Source: an uncultured Phascolarctobacterium sp. (GTDB lineage: Bacteria > Bacillota > Negativicutes > Acidaminococcales > Acidaminococcaceae). Taken from it: 64,000 bases of DNA. Position numbers and translations under genes: made by a program. Where the stretch lies: the NCBI RefSeq assembly GCF_937920985.1, contig NZ_CALDXR010000013.1:1-64000 (forward strand), written 5' to 3'. Position 1 is the first letter of the stretch. Each line of letters starts with the position of its first letter. Below the pieces are notes generated by a model that did no database searches, was not told the origin of the DNA, and saw nothing but the letters and a program-made list of their open reading frames with translations. Below, piece by piece: positions 8,690 through 17,613 of this stretch.

Positions 8690-9619
8690 TTACAGTCTGT
8701 TGCTGCTGTTGAGTACGTCACGCATTTTGTGAGCTACCATGTCCTGGATAGCCTGACGTGCGGGTTTCAGGTATTGGCGAGGATCGAAGTCGCCGGGGTT
8801 TTCTACCAGGTGCTTACGGATGGAAGCGGTCATTGCCAGACGCAGGTCGGTATCGATGTTGATTTTGCAAACACCGAATTTGCCTGCTTGCAGCAGCATG
8901 TCTTCGGGTACGCCTTGAGCGCCGTCCAGCTTGCCGCCGTATTTGTTGCATTCTTCAACAAAGGACGGGATAACGGTGGAAGCACCGTGCAGAACCAGAG
9001 GATAACCAGGCAGCAAGTTGGTGATTTTTTCCAGACGTGCGAAGTCCAGTTCCGGTTTGCCTTTGAATTTGTAAGCGCCATGACTGGTGCCGATAGCGAT
9101 AGCCAAGCTGTCGCAGCCGGTGCGTTCAACGAATTCTACAGCCTGATCGGGATCGGTGTAGGTAGCGTCCTTGGTGTTAACCTTAACAGCGTCTTCAACG
9201 CCTGCCAGGCGGCCAAGCTCTGCCTCAACTACAACGCCTCTTTCGTGTGCATATTCAACAACACGACGAGTCATTTCGATGTTTTCTTCAAAAGGATGCT
9301 TGCTGCCGTCAATCATAACGGAGGTGAAGCCGCCGTCGACGCAGGCTTTGCAGATGTCAAAATCTTCGCCGTGGTCCAGATGCAAGCAGATAGGCAGACC
9401 GGTGTCTTCGATTGCTGCTTCAACCAGCTTCATCAGGTAGATGTGGTTAGCGTATTTGCGGGCGCCGGCACTTACCTGCAGAATCAGCGGGGATTTTTCC
9501 TGTTGTGCTGCGGCAACGATACCTTGGATGATTTCCATGTTGTTGACGTTGAAGGCACCAACAGCATAGTGACCTTCGTAAGCTTTTTTGAACATTTCAG
9601 TAGATGTAACTAAGGGCAT
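8690..9619 (-). CDS. fba: Class II fructose-1,6-bisphosphate aldolase
   Basis: The 309-residue enzyme splits fructose bisphosphate into glyceraldehyde phosphate and dihydroxyacetone phosphate in glycolysis, and runs in reverse in gluconeogenesis. The zinc ligands lie in LHLDHGEDFD near residues 79-88, in GTSHGAYKFKG near 180, and in LVLHGAS near 210. Length fits the shorter bacterial class II group. AGGAGG stands 8 bases before the ATG. It is transcribed alone. A tagatose-bisphosphate aldolase is a close relative, but glycolytic aldolase is the likelier role. Confidence 0.93.
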   Translation of the reverse strand: MPLVTSTEMFKKAYEGHYAVGAFNVNNMEIIQGIVAAAQQEKSPLILQVSAGARKYANHIYLMKLVEAAIEDTGLPICLHLDHGEDFDICKACVDGGFTSVMIDGSKHPFEENIEMTRRVVEYAHERGVVVEAELGRLAGVEDAVKVNTKDATYTDPDQAVEFVERTGCDSLAIAIGTSHGAYKFKGKPELDFARLEKITNLLPGYPLVLHGASTVIPSFVEECNKYGGKLDGAQGVPEDMLLQAGKFGVCKINIDTDLRLAMTASIRKHLVENPGDFDPRQYLKPARQAIQDMVAHKMRDVLNSSNRL

Positions 9620-9704
9620 TTGTCTATTCCTCCTTATTCAGGGTAGCCTTACAGCTACTCTGTCTTTACATTAGTATACACTAATTATATCATGCTCTGC
9701 TTAT

Positions 9705-10358
9705 TTAGTACAGAAGTTTCAGTAAATCATTTGGTAAAGAACGGGTAATTTCTAAAAATACATCGCTTACCGGATGCTTAAAGGCCAGACGATAGGCATG
9801 CAGCGCATGGCGCGCCTGGGGGCCGGGAGTGCCGTAAAGATTGTCGTTTACGAGCGGATGGCCGATGGAGGCAAGGTGTACGCGTATCTGGTGCGTGCGT
9901 CCGGTGAAAAGACGGACCTTGAGCAGCGTATGATTACTGTAAGACGCTAAAACCTCATAGGCCGTTTTGGCGTATTTGCCGCATTCGTAATCAACGCAGC
10001 GTTCGATGATACTGCCTTCCTTGCGGGCGATAGGTGCTTCGATAATACCTTCGCTGTGTTCAAAGCGTCCGCAGGCCAGTGCCAGATATTCCTTTTCAAC
10101 CTGCTGCTGGCTCAGCCAGTGCTGTACAACAGGCTCCTTGGCGAAAATAACTAGGCCGGAGGTGTTGCGGTCCAGACGCGATACGGGATGTATACCGGCA
10201 TCAATGCCGTTGGCTTCATAATATGCTTTGACGTAATCGTAAAGCGTAGTACCGCGCTCGCTGACGGTGGGGTGCACCAGCATGCCTGCAGGCTTATCGA
10301 TAATCAGCAGAAAATCATCCTCGTAGGCAACCATGGATGGCGACAGGATAGCAGCCAT
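9705..10358 (-). CDS. RluA-family RNA pseudouridine synthase
   Basis: The 217-residue protein isomerises uridine to pseudouridine in RNA. The catalytic aspartate lies in the family motif HPVSRLDRNTSGLVIFAK near residue 60, and RLFTGRTHQIRVHLA marks the C-terminal part of the catalytic domain. There is no S4 domain, so it is a short RluA/RluC-type enzyme; the target site cannot be told. Its ATG overlaps the stop of the upstream DUF896 gene by one base, which implies translational coupling. Confidence 0.88.
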   Translation of the reverse strand: MAAILSPSMVAYEDDFLLIIDKPAGMLVHPTVSERGTTLYDYVKAYYEANGIDAGIHPVSRLDRNTSGLVIFAKEPVVQHWLSQQQVEKEYLALACGRFEHSEGIIEAPIARKEGSIIERCVDYECGKYAKTAYEVLASYSNHTLLKVRLFTGRTHQIRVHLASIGHPLVNDNLYGTPGPQARHALHAYRLAFKHPVSDVFLEITRSLPNDLLKLLY

Positions 10359-10555
10359 CAGTGCAGCTGTTTTTTATCCGGCAGCTCGTCGACTACTTCG
10401 ATGTTATCGAGCTGTGCCTTCAGCTGGCTGCGGATGTTTGCCAGATATTCCTTGTACAGCTCCTTTTGCTCTGCAAGCTCCTCCGGGGTCAGACCGGAGG
10501 TTTTCTTCTTTTTGGCTAATGCATTTATGCGGTTAATCATTGCATTGATTTCCAT
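10358..10555 (-). CDS. DUF896 (YnzC-like) small protein
   Basis: The 65-residue, highly charged helical protein matches the DUF896 family found across Firmicutes, with the core EINAMINRINALAKKKK followed by GLTPEE and KEYLANIR. Its molecular role is not established. AGGAG stands 9 bases before the ATG. It is the first gene of a two-gene unit, and its stop overlaps the start of the pseudouridine synthase gene. Confidence 0.88.
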   Translation of the reverse strand: MEINAMINRINALAKKKKTSGLTPEELAEQKELYKEYLANIRSQLKAQLDNIEVVDELPDKKQLH

Positions 10556-10701
10556 AATATTTCTACTCCTTTGTTATAACAAGCTTATTATTTTATTATA
10601 CTATTATGAGCGCTTCTTAGCAACTTTCATTGACTACACTTCTGATTTGTGCTATTATGAGGGCGATATTATTAAGCTTTTTTTATCAGAGAGTTATATA
10701 T

Positions 10702-10728
10702 ATTGCCAAAGCCTTGGGCTTGGGCAAT
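10702..10728 (+). other. Hairpin in the btuF-type leader
   Basis: ATTGCC and GGCAAT pair around an inner AGCC/GGGCT step, 26 bases before the importer operon start and after a T-rich stretch. It could be the end of a leader structure. I do not see the cobalamin riboswitch core here. Confidence 0.3.
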
Positions 10729-10753
10729 GTAAGATGAGTATGAGGTGATTAAC

Positions 10754-11704
10754 ATGTTCTTGAAAAAAATTGCTTGTGGTCTATTATGTGCGGCTATGCT
10801 GCTTGCTGCCGGTTGCGGCGGTGTAGGAACGCAGACTGGCGGTGACAAGGCTTATCTGCAGCTTACCGATGCTGCAGGCAGACAGGTTTCGCTTGCCAAA
10901 AAGCCTGAAAGAGTGGTAAGCCTCAGCCCTTCATATTTGAGTATGATTGAGGCTGTCGGCGGCACCGTAGTCGGTCGCGCCAGCTCCAAGGTAGGCAAGA
11001 TCCCCGAATCTATGAAGTCTGTGCCGGAGGTAGGCATGGTCTACAATATTAATATGGAAGCGCTTGTGGGCCTGAAGCCTGATCTGGTTCTGGCCAGCAA
11101 AAATCAGCATGATAAATTTATTCCGATGCTGCAATCCAACAAAATCAACGTAGTGGAGTTTGATACCCAAACCTTTGAGGATGTCAAAGGTGCCATTAAA
11201 ACCTTGGGCGATATTTATGGTACGCAGGATAAGGCCCAAAAGGAAAATGAGCTGTTGGATAAACAGGTTGCCGCCGTTACCAGTAAGCTTCCTAAGGAAA
11301 AGAAACGCATCGTTATTATGCATGCAACAGCCAGCGCCGTTACGGTAGAAGGCTCGCACAGCATTGCCGGCTGTGTAAGCGACATCCTGGGCTTTGAAAA
11401 CGTTGCTGCTGCAGCGCTCAAGGGAAAATCCAATAAAACTCCTTACAGCATGGAAACACTGGTTGAGCAGAACCCGGAAATTATCTTTATTACCTCTATG
11501 GGTAAGCCTGAGGAAATTGAAAACCGTCTGCGCACCGACTTTAAAAATAACCCCGCATGGAACAGTCTGCCGGCTGTAAAAGCAGGCAGAGTATATGTGC
11601 TGCCGGAAAAGCTGTTTTTGATTAACCCCGGCCTGCGCTATCCTGAGGCTGTAAAGTTTATGGCACAGCAGGTTTATCCGGAGGTCTTTACTAATGGAAA
11701 ATAA
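10754..11704 (+). CDS. Substrate-binding lipoprotein of a corrinoid/siderophore-type ABC importer
   Basis: The 316-residue protein has a lipoprotein signal ending LLAAGCGG, so it should be anchored by Cys22. The body is a PF01497-type clamshell: VVSLSPSYLSMIEAVGG, then GKIPESMKSVPEVGMVYNIN, then PDLVLAS. This is the BtuF/FecB/FhuD group. The start at 10754 follows GAGGTG; an in-frame GTG nine bases earlier would leave no ribosome site. Permease and ATPase genes follow directly. The closely linked cobalamin riboswitch and CbiR-like gene suggest that the ligand is a corrinoid. That is inference; heme or siderophore remain possible. Confidence 0.85.
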   Translation: MFLKKIACGLLCAAMLLAAGCGGVGTQTGGDKAYLQLTDAAGRQVSLAKKPERVVSLSPSYLSMIEAVGGTVVGRASSKVGKIPESMKSVPEVGMVYNINMEALVGLKPDLVLASKNQHDKFIPMLQSNKINVVEFDTQTFEDVKGAIKTLGDIYGTQDKAQKENELLDKQVAAVTSKLPKEKKRIVIMHATASAVTVEGSHSIAGCVSDILGFENVAAAALKGKSNKTPYSMETLVEQNPEIIFITSMGKPEEIENRLRTDFKNNPAWNSLPAVKAGRVYVLPEKLFLINPGLRYPEAVKFMAQQVYPEVFTNGK

Positions 11705-12716
11705 GCAGTCTGCAGAGCAGACGGAGCATTTTGGTATCGGCCGTACTAAATGGCGTATTACTATTCTTGTGATATTTTTGTTCTTGGCAGTATTGGGCAG
11801 CTTTTTGAGCTTAACAAAAGGCTCTAGCATTATCAGCATCAAGGAGATTACCGATATTCTGCTTAATCCCGGTGATGATCCGCGCAGTCAGATTATCTGG
11901 AACATCCGTATGCCGCGTACCATCGTCGGTGCCTTGGTCGGCATCAATCTGTCGCTTTCTGGTGCGATTCTGCAGGCGATTATGCGTAATCCGCTGGCAG
12001 ACCCGCATATTATCGGCATCAGCTCCGGCGCAGGACTGGCAGGTGTTGTGATTATGATTTTGTTCCCGGCGATGGAATATCTGATTACGCCTGTTGCCTT
12101 CATCGGTGCGATGCTGGCTGCTGTCTGCATTTATATTCTGGCGTGGAAAAACGGCATCAAGCCGGTGCGTATTATTTTGGCCGGTGTTGCGGTATCTGCC
12201 TTTTTGGGTGCAGGTATCAGCGGCCTGATGATTTTTTACAGTGACAGAGTGCATGGCGCTTTAATGTGGATGGTAGGCGGTCTTGCCGCACGCAGCTGGC
12301 CGCATGTAAATATTATTCTGCCGTATGCTGTTATCGGCCTGATTTTGGCGCTTGCCAGTGCCGCTTATCTGAACATCCTTCAGCTGGGTGATGAGATGGC
12401 GCGCGGTCTTGGTGTCAATGTTGAGGTAACGCGCATTATCCTTACGGCTATTGCAGCCTTGCTCGCAGCCAGCGCTGTCAGCGTTGTCGGCCTGCTGGGC
12501 TTTGTAGGCCTTGTGGTGCCGCATGCTGCGCGACTGCTGATAGGCAGCGACTACCGCTTTCTGCTGCCTGCCTCCGCACTTTTGGGCATTGCCATTGTTA
12601 CGCTCAGTGATACCTTTGCGCGTGTAATTTTTGCGCCGATTGAACTGCCTGTTGGTATTATTATGGCCTTTTTGGGCGCGCCCTTCTTCTTATTCCTGTT
12701 AAGGAGGGAAATTTGA
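11694..12716 (+). CDS. FecCD/BtuC-type ABC importer permease
   Basis: The 340-residue protein has about ten membrane helices and family signatures: RMPRTIVGALVGINLSLSGAILQ near residues 68-90, NPLADPHIIGISSGA near 97-111, and GLVVPHAARLLIG near 270. It should form the dimeric membrane channel of a type II importer. Its ATG overlaps the end of the binding-protein gene by 11 bases, and the ATPase start overlaps its own stop, which is tight operon packing. Corrinoid is the probable substrate from context. Confidence 0.9.
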   Translation: MENKQSAEQTEHFGIGRTKWRITILVIFLFLAVLGSFLSLTKGSSIISIKEITDILLNPGDDPRSQIIWNIRMPRTIVGALVGINLSLSGAILQAIMRNPLADPHIIGISSGAGLAGVVIMILFPAMEYLITPVAFIGAMLAAVCIYILAWKNGIKPVRIILAGVAVSAFLGAGISGLMIFYSDRVHGALMWMVGGLAARSWPHVNIILPYAVIGLILALASAAYLNILQLGDEMARGLGVNVEVTRIILTAIAALLAASAVSVVGLLGFVGLVVPHAARLLIGSDYRFLLPASALLGIAIVTLSDTFARVIFAPIELPVGIIMAFLGAPFFLFLLRREI

Positions 12717-13525
12717 TGACACAAAATAATGCAGCGCCCTTTAAAGCTGTTTTAGAGGCAACGCATATTGATATAGCAATTAACAAAAAAACAATCATCC
12801 ATGATTTGTCGCTGGCGATACCCGAGGGTAAGATTACCGCTATCATCGGCCCCAACGGCTGCGGCAAGAGCACAACGCTGAAGGCTATTGCCCGCATTCT
12901 GCCTTGTGCCAAGGGCAGCATCAGCTTCTTGGGTAAGGATATTCATAGCCTGTCGCACCGCGAGTTTGCCCGCTGCCTGGCGATTTTGACGCAGTCACCT
13001 GTTGCGCCTACGGATTTGACGGTGCAGGATTTGGTTGAAATGGGACGCTTCCCGCATCGTAGCTTCTTAGGGCGCGGTGATAAGGATGATGCACAGCACG
13101 TTGCCTGGGCACTGGAGCAGACCAACATGACCTCGATGAGCCATCGCCTTCTGCATACGCTGAGCGGCGGCGAGCGTCAGCGCTCCTGGATAGCGATGGC
13201 GCTGGCGCAAAGACCGCAGGTGCTGCTGCTCGATGAGCCTACGACATATCTTGATATCTGTCACCAGCTGGAGGTTATGCAGCTGCTTGATAAGCTCAAT
13301 AAGGAGCTGGGGCTGACAGTTGTTATGGTTATCCATGATTTGAACCATGCCATTCAGTACGCTGATTATGTTGCCGTTATCAAGGCGGGACGCTTAGTAG
13401 TCAGCGGTGAGCCGAAGGAGATTGTTACGTCTAAGCTGCTGGCGGACGTATTCCGCGTGCAGGCGGATGAGTTTGCGTGCAGTAATGGGCTGCCCGCCCT
13501 TGTTCCTATTACAGTCTGTCGCTAA
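12716..13525 (+). CDS. FecE/BtuD-type ABC importer ATPase
   Basis: The 269-residue nucleotide-binding subunit shows Walker A GPNGCGKST near residues 44-52, the ABC signature LSGGERQRSWIAMAL near 143-157, Walker B VLLLDEPTTYLD near 163-174, and the switch histidine in MVIHDLNHA. I chose the ATG at 12716, which overlaps the preceding stop by one base and follows AAGGAGGG. An in-frame TTG three bases earlier is less likely. It powers the importer encoded just upstream. Confidence 0.92.
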   Translation: MTQNNAAPFKAVLEATHIDIAINKKTIIHDLSLAIPEGKITAIIGPNGCGKSTTLKAIARILPCAKGSISFLGKDIHSLSHREFARCLAILTQSPVAPTDLTVQDLVEMGRFPHRSFLGRGDKDDAQHVAWALEQTNMTSMSHRLLHTLSGGERQRSWIAMALAQRPQVLLLDEPTTYLDICHQLEVMQLLDKLNKELGLTVVMVIHDLNHAIQYADYVAVIKAGRLVVSGEPKEIVTSKLLADVFRVQADEFACSNGLPALVPITVCR

Positions 13526-13558
13526 AGCTCCGTCTGCGTTATGGCGCATATTCAAATG

Positions 13559-13593
13559 CAAACTCCCGAAAGCATCGTGCTTGCGGGAGTTTA
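13559..13593 (+). terminator. Terminator of the importer operon
   Basis: AAACTCCCG pairs with CGGGAGTTT around an AAGC...GCTT inner stem, 33 bases past the ATPase stop. Confidence 0.7.
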
Positions 13594-13737
13594 TTATTCT
13601 GCAGTATTGATACGTAAAAATTTTCATATCTCTCTTGCCAAAATTTTTGATTGATGATATACTAATTATACTATAAATAGTAGATATTACTATTACACAG
13701 CTTTCGTCAGATAAAGAAAGCAAGACAATAAAAACTT

Positions 13738-13866
13738 AATATGCTTTGAGCAGAAGGAAAACCAGTGTGAATCTGGTACTGTACCGCAACTGTAATGTGA
13801 GCTTGGCAGCGCATATCCTCACAAGATGCTGCCCTGGCGATGAGCTTAGTCAGAGTGCCTATGCCC
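13738..13866 (+). promoter_or_regulatory. Cobalamin riboswitch
   Basis: The conserved core is present in order: AGAAGGAAAACCAGTGTGAA, then CTGTACCGCAACTGTAATG, then the B12 box AGTCAGAGTGCCTATGCC at 13848-13865. A paired arm GGCAGC...GCTGCC lies between them. A terminator hairpin follows about 100 bases later. This is an aptamer for adenosyl- or other cobamides that should lower expression of the gene at 14086 when corrinoid is plentiful. Confidence 0.92.
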
Positions 13867-13965
13867 AAAAGTTTTTTCCGCAAGCTTGCGATGTACAGGT
13901 GAAAGGAAGGATGGTAAAACCATCTTTAGTATTCGAGTAGTGCTGCTTGCGTGAGCTAAATTATG

Positions 13966-13993
13966 ACTGCAGCGTTACCGCCGCAGTTTTTTT
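13966..13993 (+). terminator. Expression-platform terminator of the cobalamin riboswitch
   Basis: ACTGC pairs with GCAGT and GCG with CGC around TTAC, followed by seven T. It lies between the aptamer and the start codon at 14086, as expected for ligand-induced termination. Confidence 0.75.
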
Positions 13994-14085
13994 ATGAAAC
14001 AAGGATTCCAAGCTATTTGCCGGTAGCACAGTTGAAGCAAGGTTTACGTTAAAAGTGTGCAGTATGTAGCAAAGAAGGGTGAGAA

Positions 14086-15042
14086 ATGACTAAGCATCTT
14101 ATTAACTATTGTCCGATTGATTGGTATGAAGATGAGCTGAAGCGTAAGGGGATGACCTTAGCCGGTTTAGTGCAGCAGTTGGGGGTCGATGGTATTGAAC
14201 AGTTTGTTTACAGAGAGCCGGGAGCTTTCCCTGATTACAAGGAGCTGACGATTGGTGCACATTTGAATTATTGGCCGTACTGGATGGATTTCTGGCTGCG
14301 AAAGGCTAAACGCCTGCAGCAGCAGTTCCGCAGTATCCACGAACGCCAGACATATTTTAAGACAGCCATGAGCTGTGATGAATGGCTGGCGGTTATCCGC
14401 CGCAATATCTGCGCTGCTATTTCGCAGAAGCCGGAGTATTTGGTATGGCATGTAGCAGAGGCTGATACAGAAACAATCTTTACCTTTGATTTCCATTATG
14501 ATGACCGTGAGGTATTGGCTGCTTCGGCAGATGTTTTCAATGCAGTGGCGGATGAGATTCCTGCCAATGTAACGGTGCTGTTTGAGAATTTGTGGTGGCC
14601 CGGTCTGCGCCTGACGGATGCGCGCAAGGTGAAGTTTTTCTTTGAGCGCATTGAGCGCAAAAACGTCGGCATTATGCTTGATACCGGTCATCTGATGAAT
14701 ACGAATCAGCGTCTGCGCACAGAGGCGGAGGCAGCGGATTTTGTCTGTCGCACGGTGGACAAGCTCGGACCGTATGCTGAGCTGATTAAGGGCGTGCATC
14801 TTTCCTGCTCGCTTTCCGGCAAGTATTTGCGCAGCTTTGAACGCAAGGTGCCGGCTGATTCAAGTGCGGAAGTTATTTGGCGTCATATTGCGGCGATTGA
14901 CCAGCATAAGCCTTTTACTACCACGGCAGCTAAGCAGATTCTGCAGTGCGTTCAGCCGCAGTATGTAAATCATGAGCTGGCATATGAAACTATCGAGGAA
15001 ATGATTCCGCTGATGCAGCAGCAGCTTTCTGTTGCCAGATAA
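14086..15042 (+). CDS. cbiR: Probable CbiR-type cobamide amidohydrolase (AP-endonuclease-2-like TIM barrel)
   Basis: The 318-residue protein is a xylose-isomerase-like/AP endonuclease 2 family TIM barrel. Likely metal ligands lie in VWHVAEAD, in VLFENLWWPG (Glu near residue 168), in GIMLDTGHLMN (Asp/His near 200-204) and in KGVHLSCS (His near 240). True AP endonucleases are DNA repair enzymes, but this one sits directly behind a cobalamin riboswitch and next to a BtuFCD-type importer. That is the genomic setting described for CbiR, which removes the nucleotide loop from imported cobamides so they can be rebuilt. The fold is clear; the CbiR name rests on context and resemblance. Confidence 0.65.
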   Translation: MTKHLINYCPIDWYEDELKRKGMTLAGLVQQLGVDGIEQFVYREPGAFPDYKELTIGAHLNYWPYWMDFWLRKAKRLQQQFRSIHERQTYFKTAMSCDEWLAVIRRNICAAISQKPEYLVWHVAEADTETIFTFDFHYDDREVLAASADVFNAVADEIPANVTVLFENLWWPGLRLTDARKVKFFFERIERKNVGIMLDTGHLMNTNQRLRTEAEAADFVCRTVDKLGPYAELIKGVHLSCSLSGKYLRSFERKVPADSSAEVIWRHIAAIDQHKPFTTTAAKQILQCVQPQYVNHELAYETIEEMIPLMQQQLSVAR

Positions 15043-15060
15043 ATAAATGTGAAATTTTCG

Positions 15061-15093
15061 CAGCGTCCCGATGGCTATCGGGGCGCTGTTTTG
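15061..15093 (+). terminator. Terminator after cbiR
   Basis: CAGCGTCCCGAT pairs with ATCGGGGCGCTG around GGCT, followed by TTTT. Confidence 0.8.
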
Positions 15094-15209
15094 CGCTTTT
15101 GAGTATGGTTTGAATTTTCTTATGCTTGCGTTTGTGGAGGCTTTGACGTTTTATCTTCTCTTTGATTTATGTTATAATAAGCTACAAGTATGTTTGCAGG
15201 AGGTTGGCC

Positions 15210-17486
15210 ATGTTTGCTGTTAATGTTGCGATAAATTTACCGGTAAAAAATCTATTTCGTCAGTTTACATACAGTGTGCCGGAAGCGCTGCAGTTTATAG
15301 ACAGCGGCTGGCGTGTAGTTGTTCCCTTCAGTGGGCAGAAGGTGGAGGGCTTTGTGGTGGAGCGTGTGCCATTGCCTGCTGACCTGAAGCTACGCGGTAA
15401 GCTGAAGCCTGTGGAGGCTGCCTTGGGCGATACTCCCTGGTTTGATAAGGAAATGCTTGCTACTGCCAAATGGATGGCAGATTATTATATTTGCTCGCTG
15501 GCAGAGGCTATGCGTCTTTTTGTGCCGGGGAAATCGAGTATTAAGCGGCGTGCCGTGCGTGATGCGCAGGGACGTTTGCTTTATTATGTTTATAATGAGC
15601 GCTTGCAGGAAAAAACTGTGTTGGCTTACCGCATCAATGTAGCAGGAAGGCAGGCGTTGGTTGATGGAACATTAGCAAGGCGTGCCAAAGGCCAGCATGC
15701 TGCCCTAGGCGTGCTGGCGCAGGCTGCGGGAGCGCTTAGCGTAAGCGAGCTGGCGCAGCAGGGAGTGAGCGCTGCGGTGGCGCGCGCATTAGCGCAGAAC
15801 GGTTTGGCGGACGCAGTGCAGAAGCGTGTGCTGCGTAACAGCTACAATACGGTGCAGGAGCGTGGTGAAAGCCTGCAGCTGACGACGGAGCAGCAGGATG
15901 CTGCGGCAAAGATTAATCAGGCGATAGATGCGCAGCGTGCGCAGTCGTTCTTGTTGCAAGGAATTACCGGCAGCGGCAAGACGGAGGTTTATCTGCGCGC
16001 GGCGGCTCATGCTGTGGATGCAGGCTGGCAGGTGCTGATGCTGGTGCCGGAAATTGCGCTCACAGCACAGCTGGTGAAGCGCTTTCAGGCGTGGTTCGGC
16101 AGCGAAATTGCTGTAGCGCACAGTAAGCTTTCACAAAACGAAAGAGGCGACGTGTGGTACCGCATGCGCACAGGCAAGGCAAGGGTGCTGATTGGAGTGC
16201 GCAGTGCTGTGTTCGCTCCGTTTGAAAAGCTTGGCCTGGTGATTGTCGACGAGGAGCACGAGGGCAGCTATAAGGAGGAGGACCACCGCCCGCATTATAA
16301 TGCACGTGATGTTGCCCGCACCCGCTGCCGCCTGACCGGCGCAGCTTTGGTGCTTGGCAGTGCTACGCCGGATTTATGCACGTATTATAGGGCACTGCAG
16401 GGCGAATGTACACATTTGCATCTTACGTCACGTCCTAATGGTGCTGCTTTGCCAAAGGTTGAGATCGTGGATATGCGCAAGGAGCTGGAGGCGCGCAATT
16501 TCAGCGTGCTGTCGCGCGCGCTGCAGCAGGCGCTGGTGATGACGGCGGCGGCGGGCGAGCAGGCGATTGTCCTCTTGAACCGCCGTGGCTATTCTACCTT
16601 TGTGATGTGCCGTGACTGCGGCCAGACGATTACCTGTCCGCATTGCGCAGTAGCAATGGTTTACCATAAGAAGAACGAGGATTTGCGCTGCCATTACTGC
16701 GGTAACACGATGCCGCTGCCACAGGAATGCCCAAATTGTCACAGCCGCCGCATCAAATATTTCGGCAGCGGTACGCAGAAGGCGGAAGAACAGTTGCAGC
16801 AGCTGCCGGAGGTGCGTGTGCTGCGTATGGATCAGGATTCGACTGTGGCGAAGTTTGCGCATGCTGATATCTTGCGGCGCTTTGCCGACGGTGCGGCCAA
16901 TGTTTTGATAGGTACGCAGATGGTGGCGAAGGGACATGATATTCCCAATGTAACGCTGGTGGGAGTGCTGGCGGCGGACAGCACGCTGCATCTGCCGGAT
17001 TACAGAGCGTCGGAGCGCGCTTTTTCACTGCTGACGCAGGCAGCGGGGCGTGCGGGACGCGGTGACAGGCCGGGGCATGTAATCTTCCAGACCTATGATC
17101 CGGATAACCCGATTCTGCAGCTGGCGGTGACGCAGGATTACGACACCTTTGCCAAGCGCGAGCTGCAGGAACGTCAGAACTATTTTTATCCGCCGTTCGC
17201 CCAGATGCTTAAGCTGCAGGTGGTGGATAAGGATGAGGGTGCAGGCCTGGCGCTGGCGCAGCAGGTTGTCTTCTATCTGCAGAGCTTAAAGCTGCAAGGA
17301 AAGCTGGAGGATTTGCTGATTGCAGGACCGTTCCCATCATTGGTAGCTAAGGCCTACGATCTGTACCGTTTCAACGTGCTGCTGAAGGCGCAGGACCTGA
17401 AGGAAACTAAGGAAGCATTGTTGAACAGTGAATTCAAGGAAAAGCCTAATCTTTACTTTAATATTGATCCTGTAAGTGTAATTTAA
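15210..17486 (+). CDS. priA: Primosomal replication restart helicase PriA
   Basis: The 758-residue superfamily 2 helicase reloads the replisome at stalled forks. Walker A GITGSGKT is at residues 251-258 and the Walker B box reads DEEH near 346. A cluster of eight zinc-binding cysteines lies at about residues 466-513 (CRDCG, CPHC, CHYCG, CPNC). The N-terminal residues 1-100 match the 3'-DNA-binding domain. AGGAGG precedes the ATG at 15210; an upstream in-frame ATG has no ribosome site. It is monocistronic here, not linked to def-fmt as in many bacteria, although that pair lies only 3 kb away. Confidence 0.97.
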   Translation: MFAVNVAINLPVKNLFRQFTYSVPEALQFIDSGWRVVVPFSGQKVEGFVVERVPLPADLKLRGKLKPVEAALGDTPWFDKEMLATAKWMADYYICSLAEAMRLFVPGKSSIKRRAVRDAQGRLLYYVYNERLQEKTVLAYRINVAGRQALVDGTLARRAKGQHAALGVLAQAAGALSVSELAQQGVSAAVARALAQNGLADAVQKRVLRNSYNTVQERGESLQLTTEQQDAAAKINQAIDAQRAQSFLLQGITGSGKTEVYLRAAAHAVDAGWQVLMLVPEIALTAQLVKRFQAWFGSEIAVAHSKLSQNERGDVWYRMRTGKARVLIGVRSAVFAPFEKLGLVIVDEEHEGSYKEEDHRPHYNARDVARTRCRLTGAALVLGSATPDLCTYYRALQGECTHLHLTSRPNGAALPKVEIVDMRKELEARNFSVLSRALQQALVMTAAAGEQAIVLLNRRGYSTFVMCRDCGQTITCPHCAVAMVYHKKNEDLRCHYCGNTMPLPQECPNCHSRRIKYFGSGTQKAEEQLQQLPEVRVLRMDQDSTVAKFAHADILRRFADGAANVLIGTQMVAKGHDIPNVTLVGVLAADSTLHLPDYRASERAFSLLTQAAGRAGRGDRPGHVIFQTYDPDNPILQLAVTQDYDTFAKRELQERQNYFYPPFAQMLKLQVVDKDEGAGLALAQQVVFYLQSLKLQGKLEDLLIAGPFPSLVAKAYDLYRFNVLLKAQDLKETKEALLNSEFKEKPNLYFNIDPVSVI

Positions 17487-17613
17487 CGTGGTAAATGATT
17501 GTATAAAAACAGAGTTTGTGTTACAATATAGAAGATTTAACACTGCTAATGCCGGTAGAATGTTGCAAAAAATCTGCTGGTGTCGGCAAATTGATTAATG
17601 GGAGTAATTGTTT

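Noticed and set aside
10560..10753. Second cobalamin riboswitch before the importer operon
   Set aside because: A hairpin is present, but neither the aptamer core nor the B12 box can be found.
13746..13940. 64-codon open frame before cbiR
   Set aside because: It lies inside the cobalamin riboswitch; the bases are explained by the conserved RNA core.
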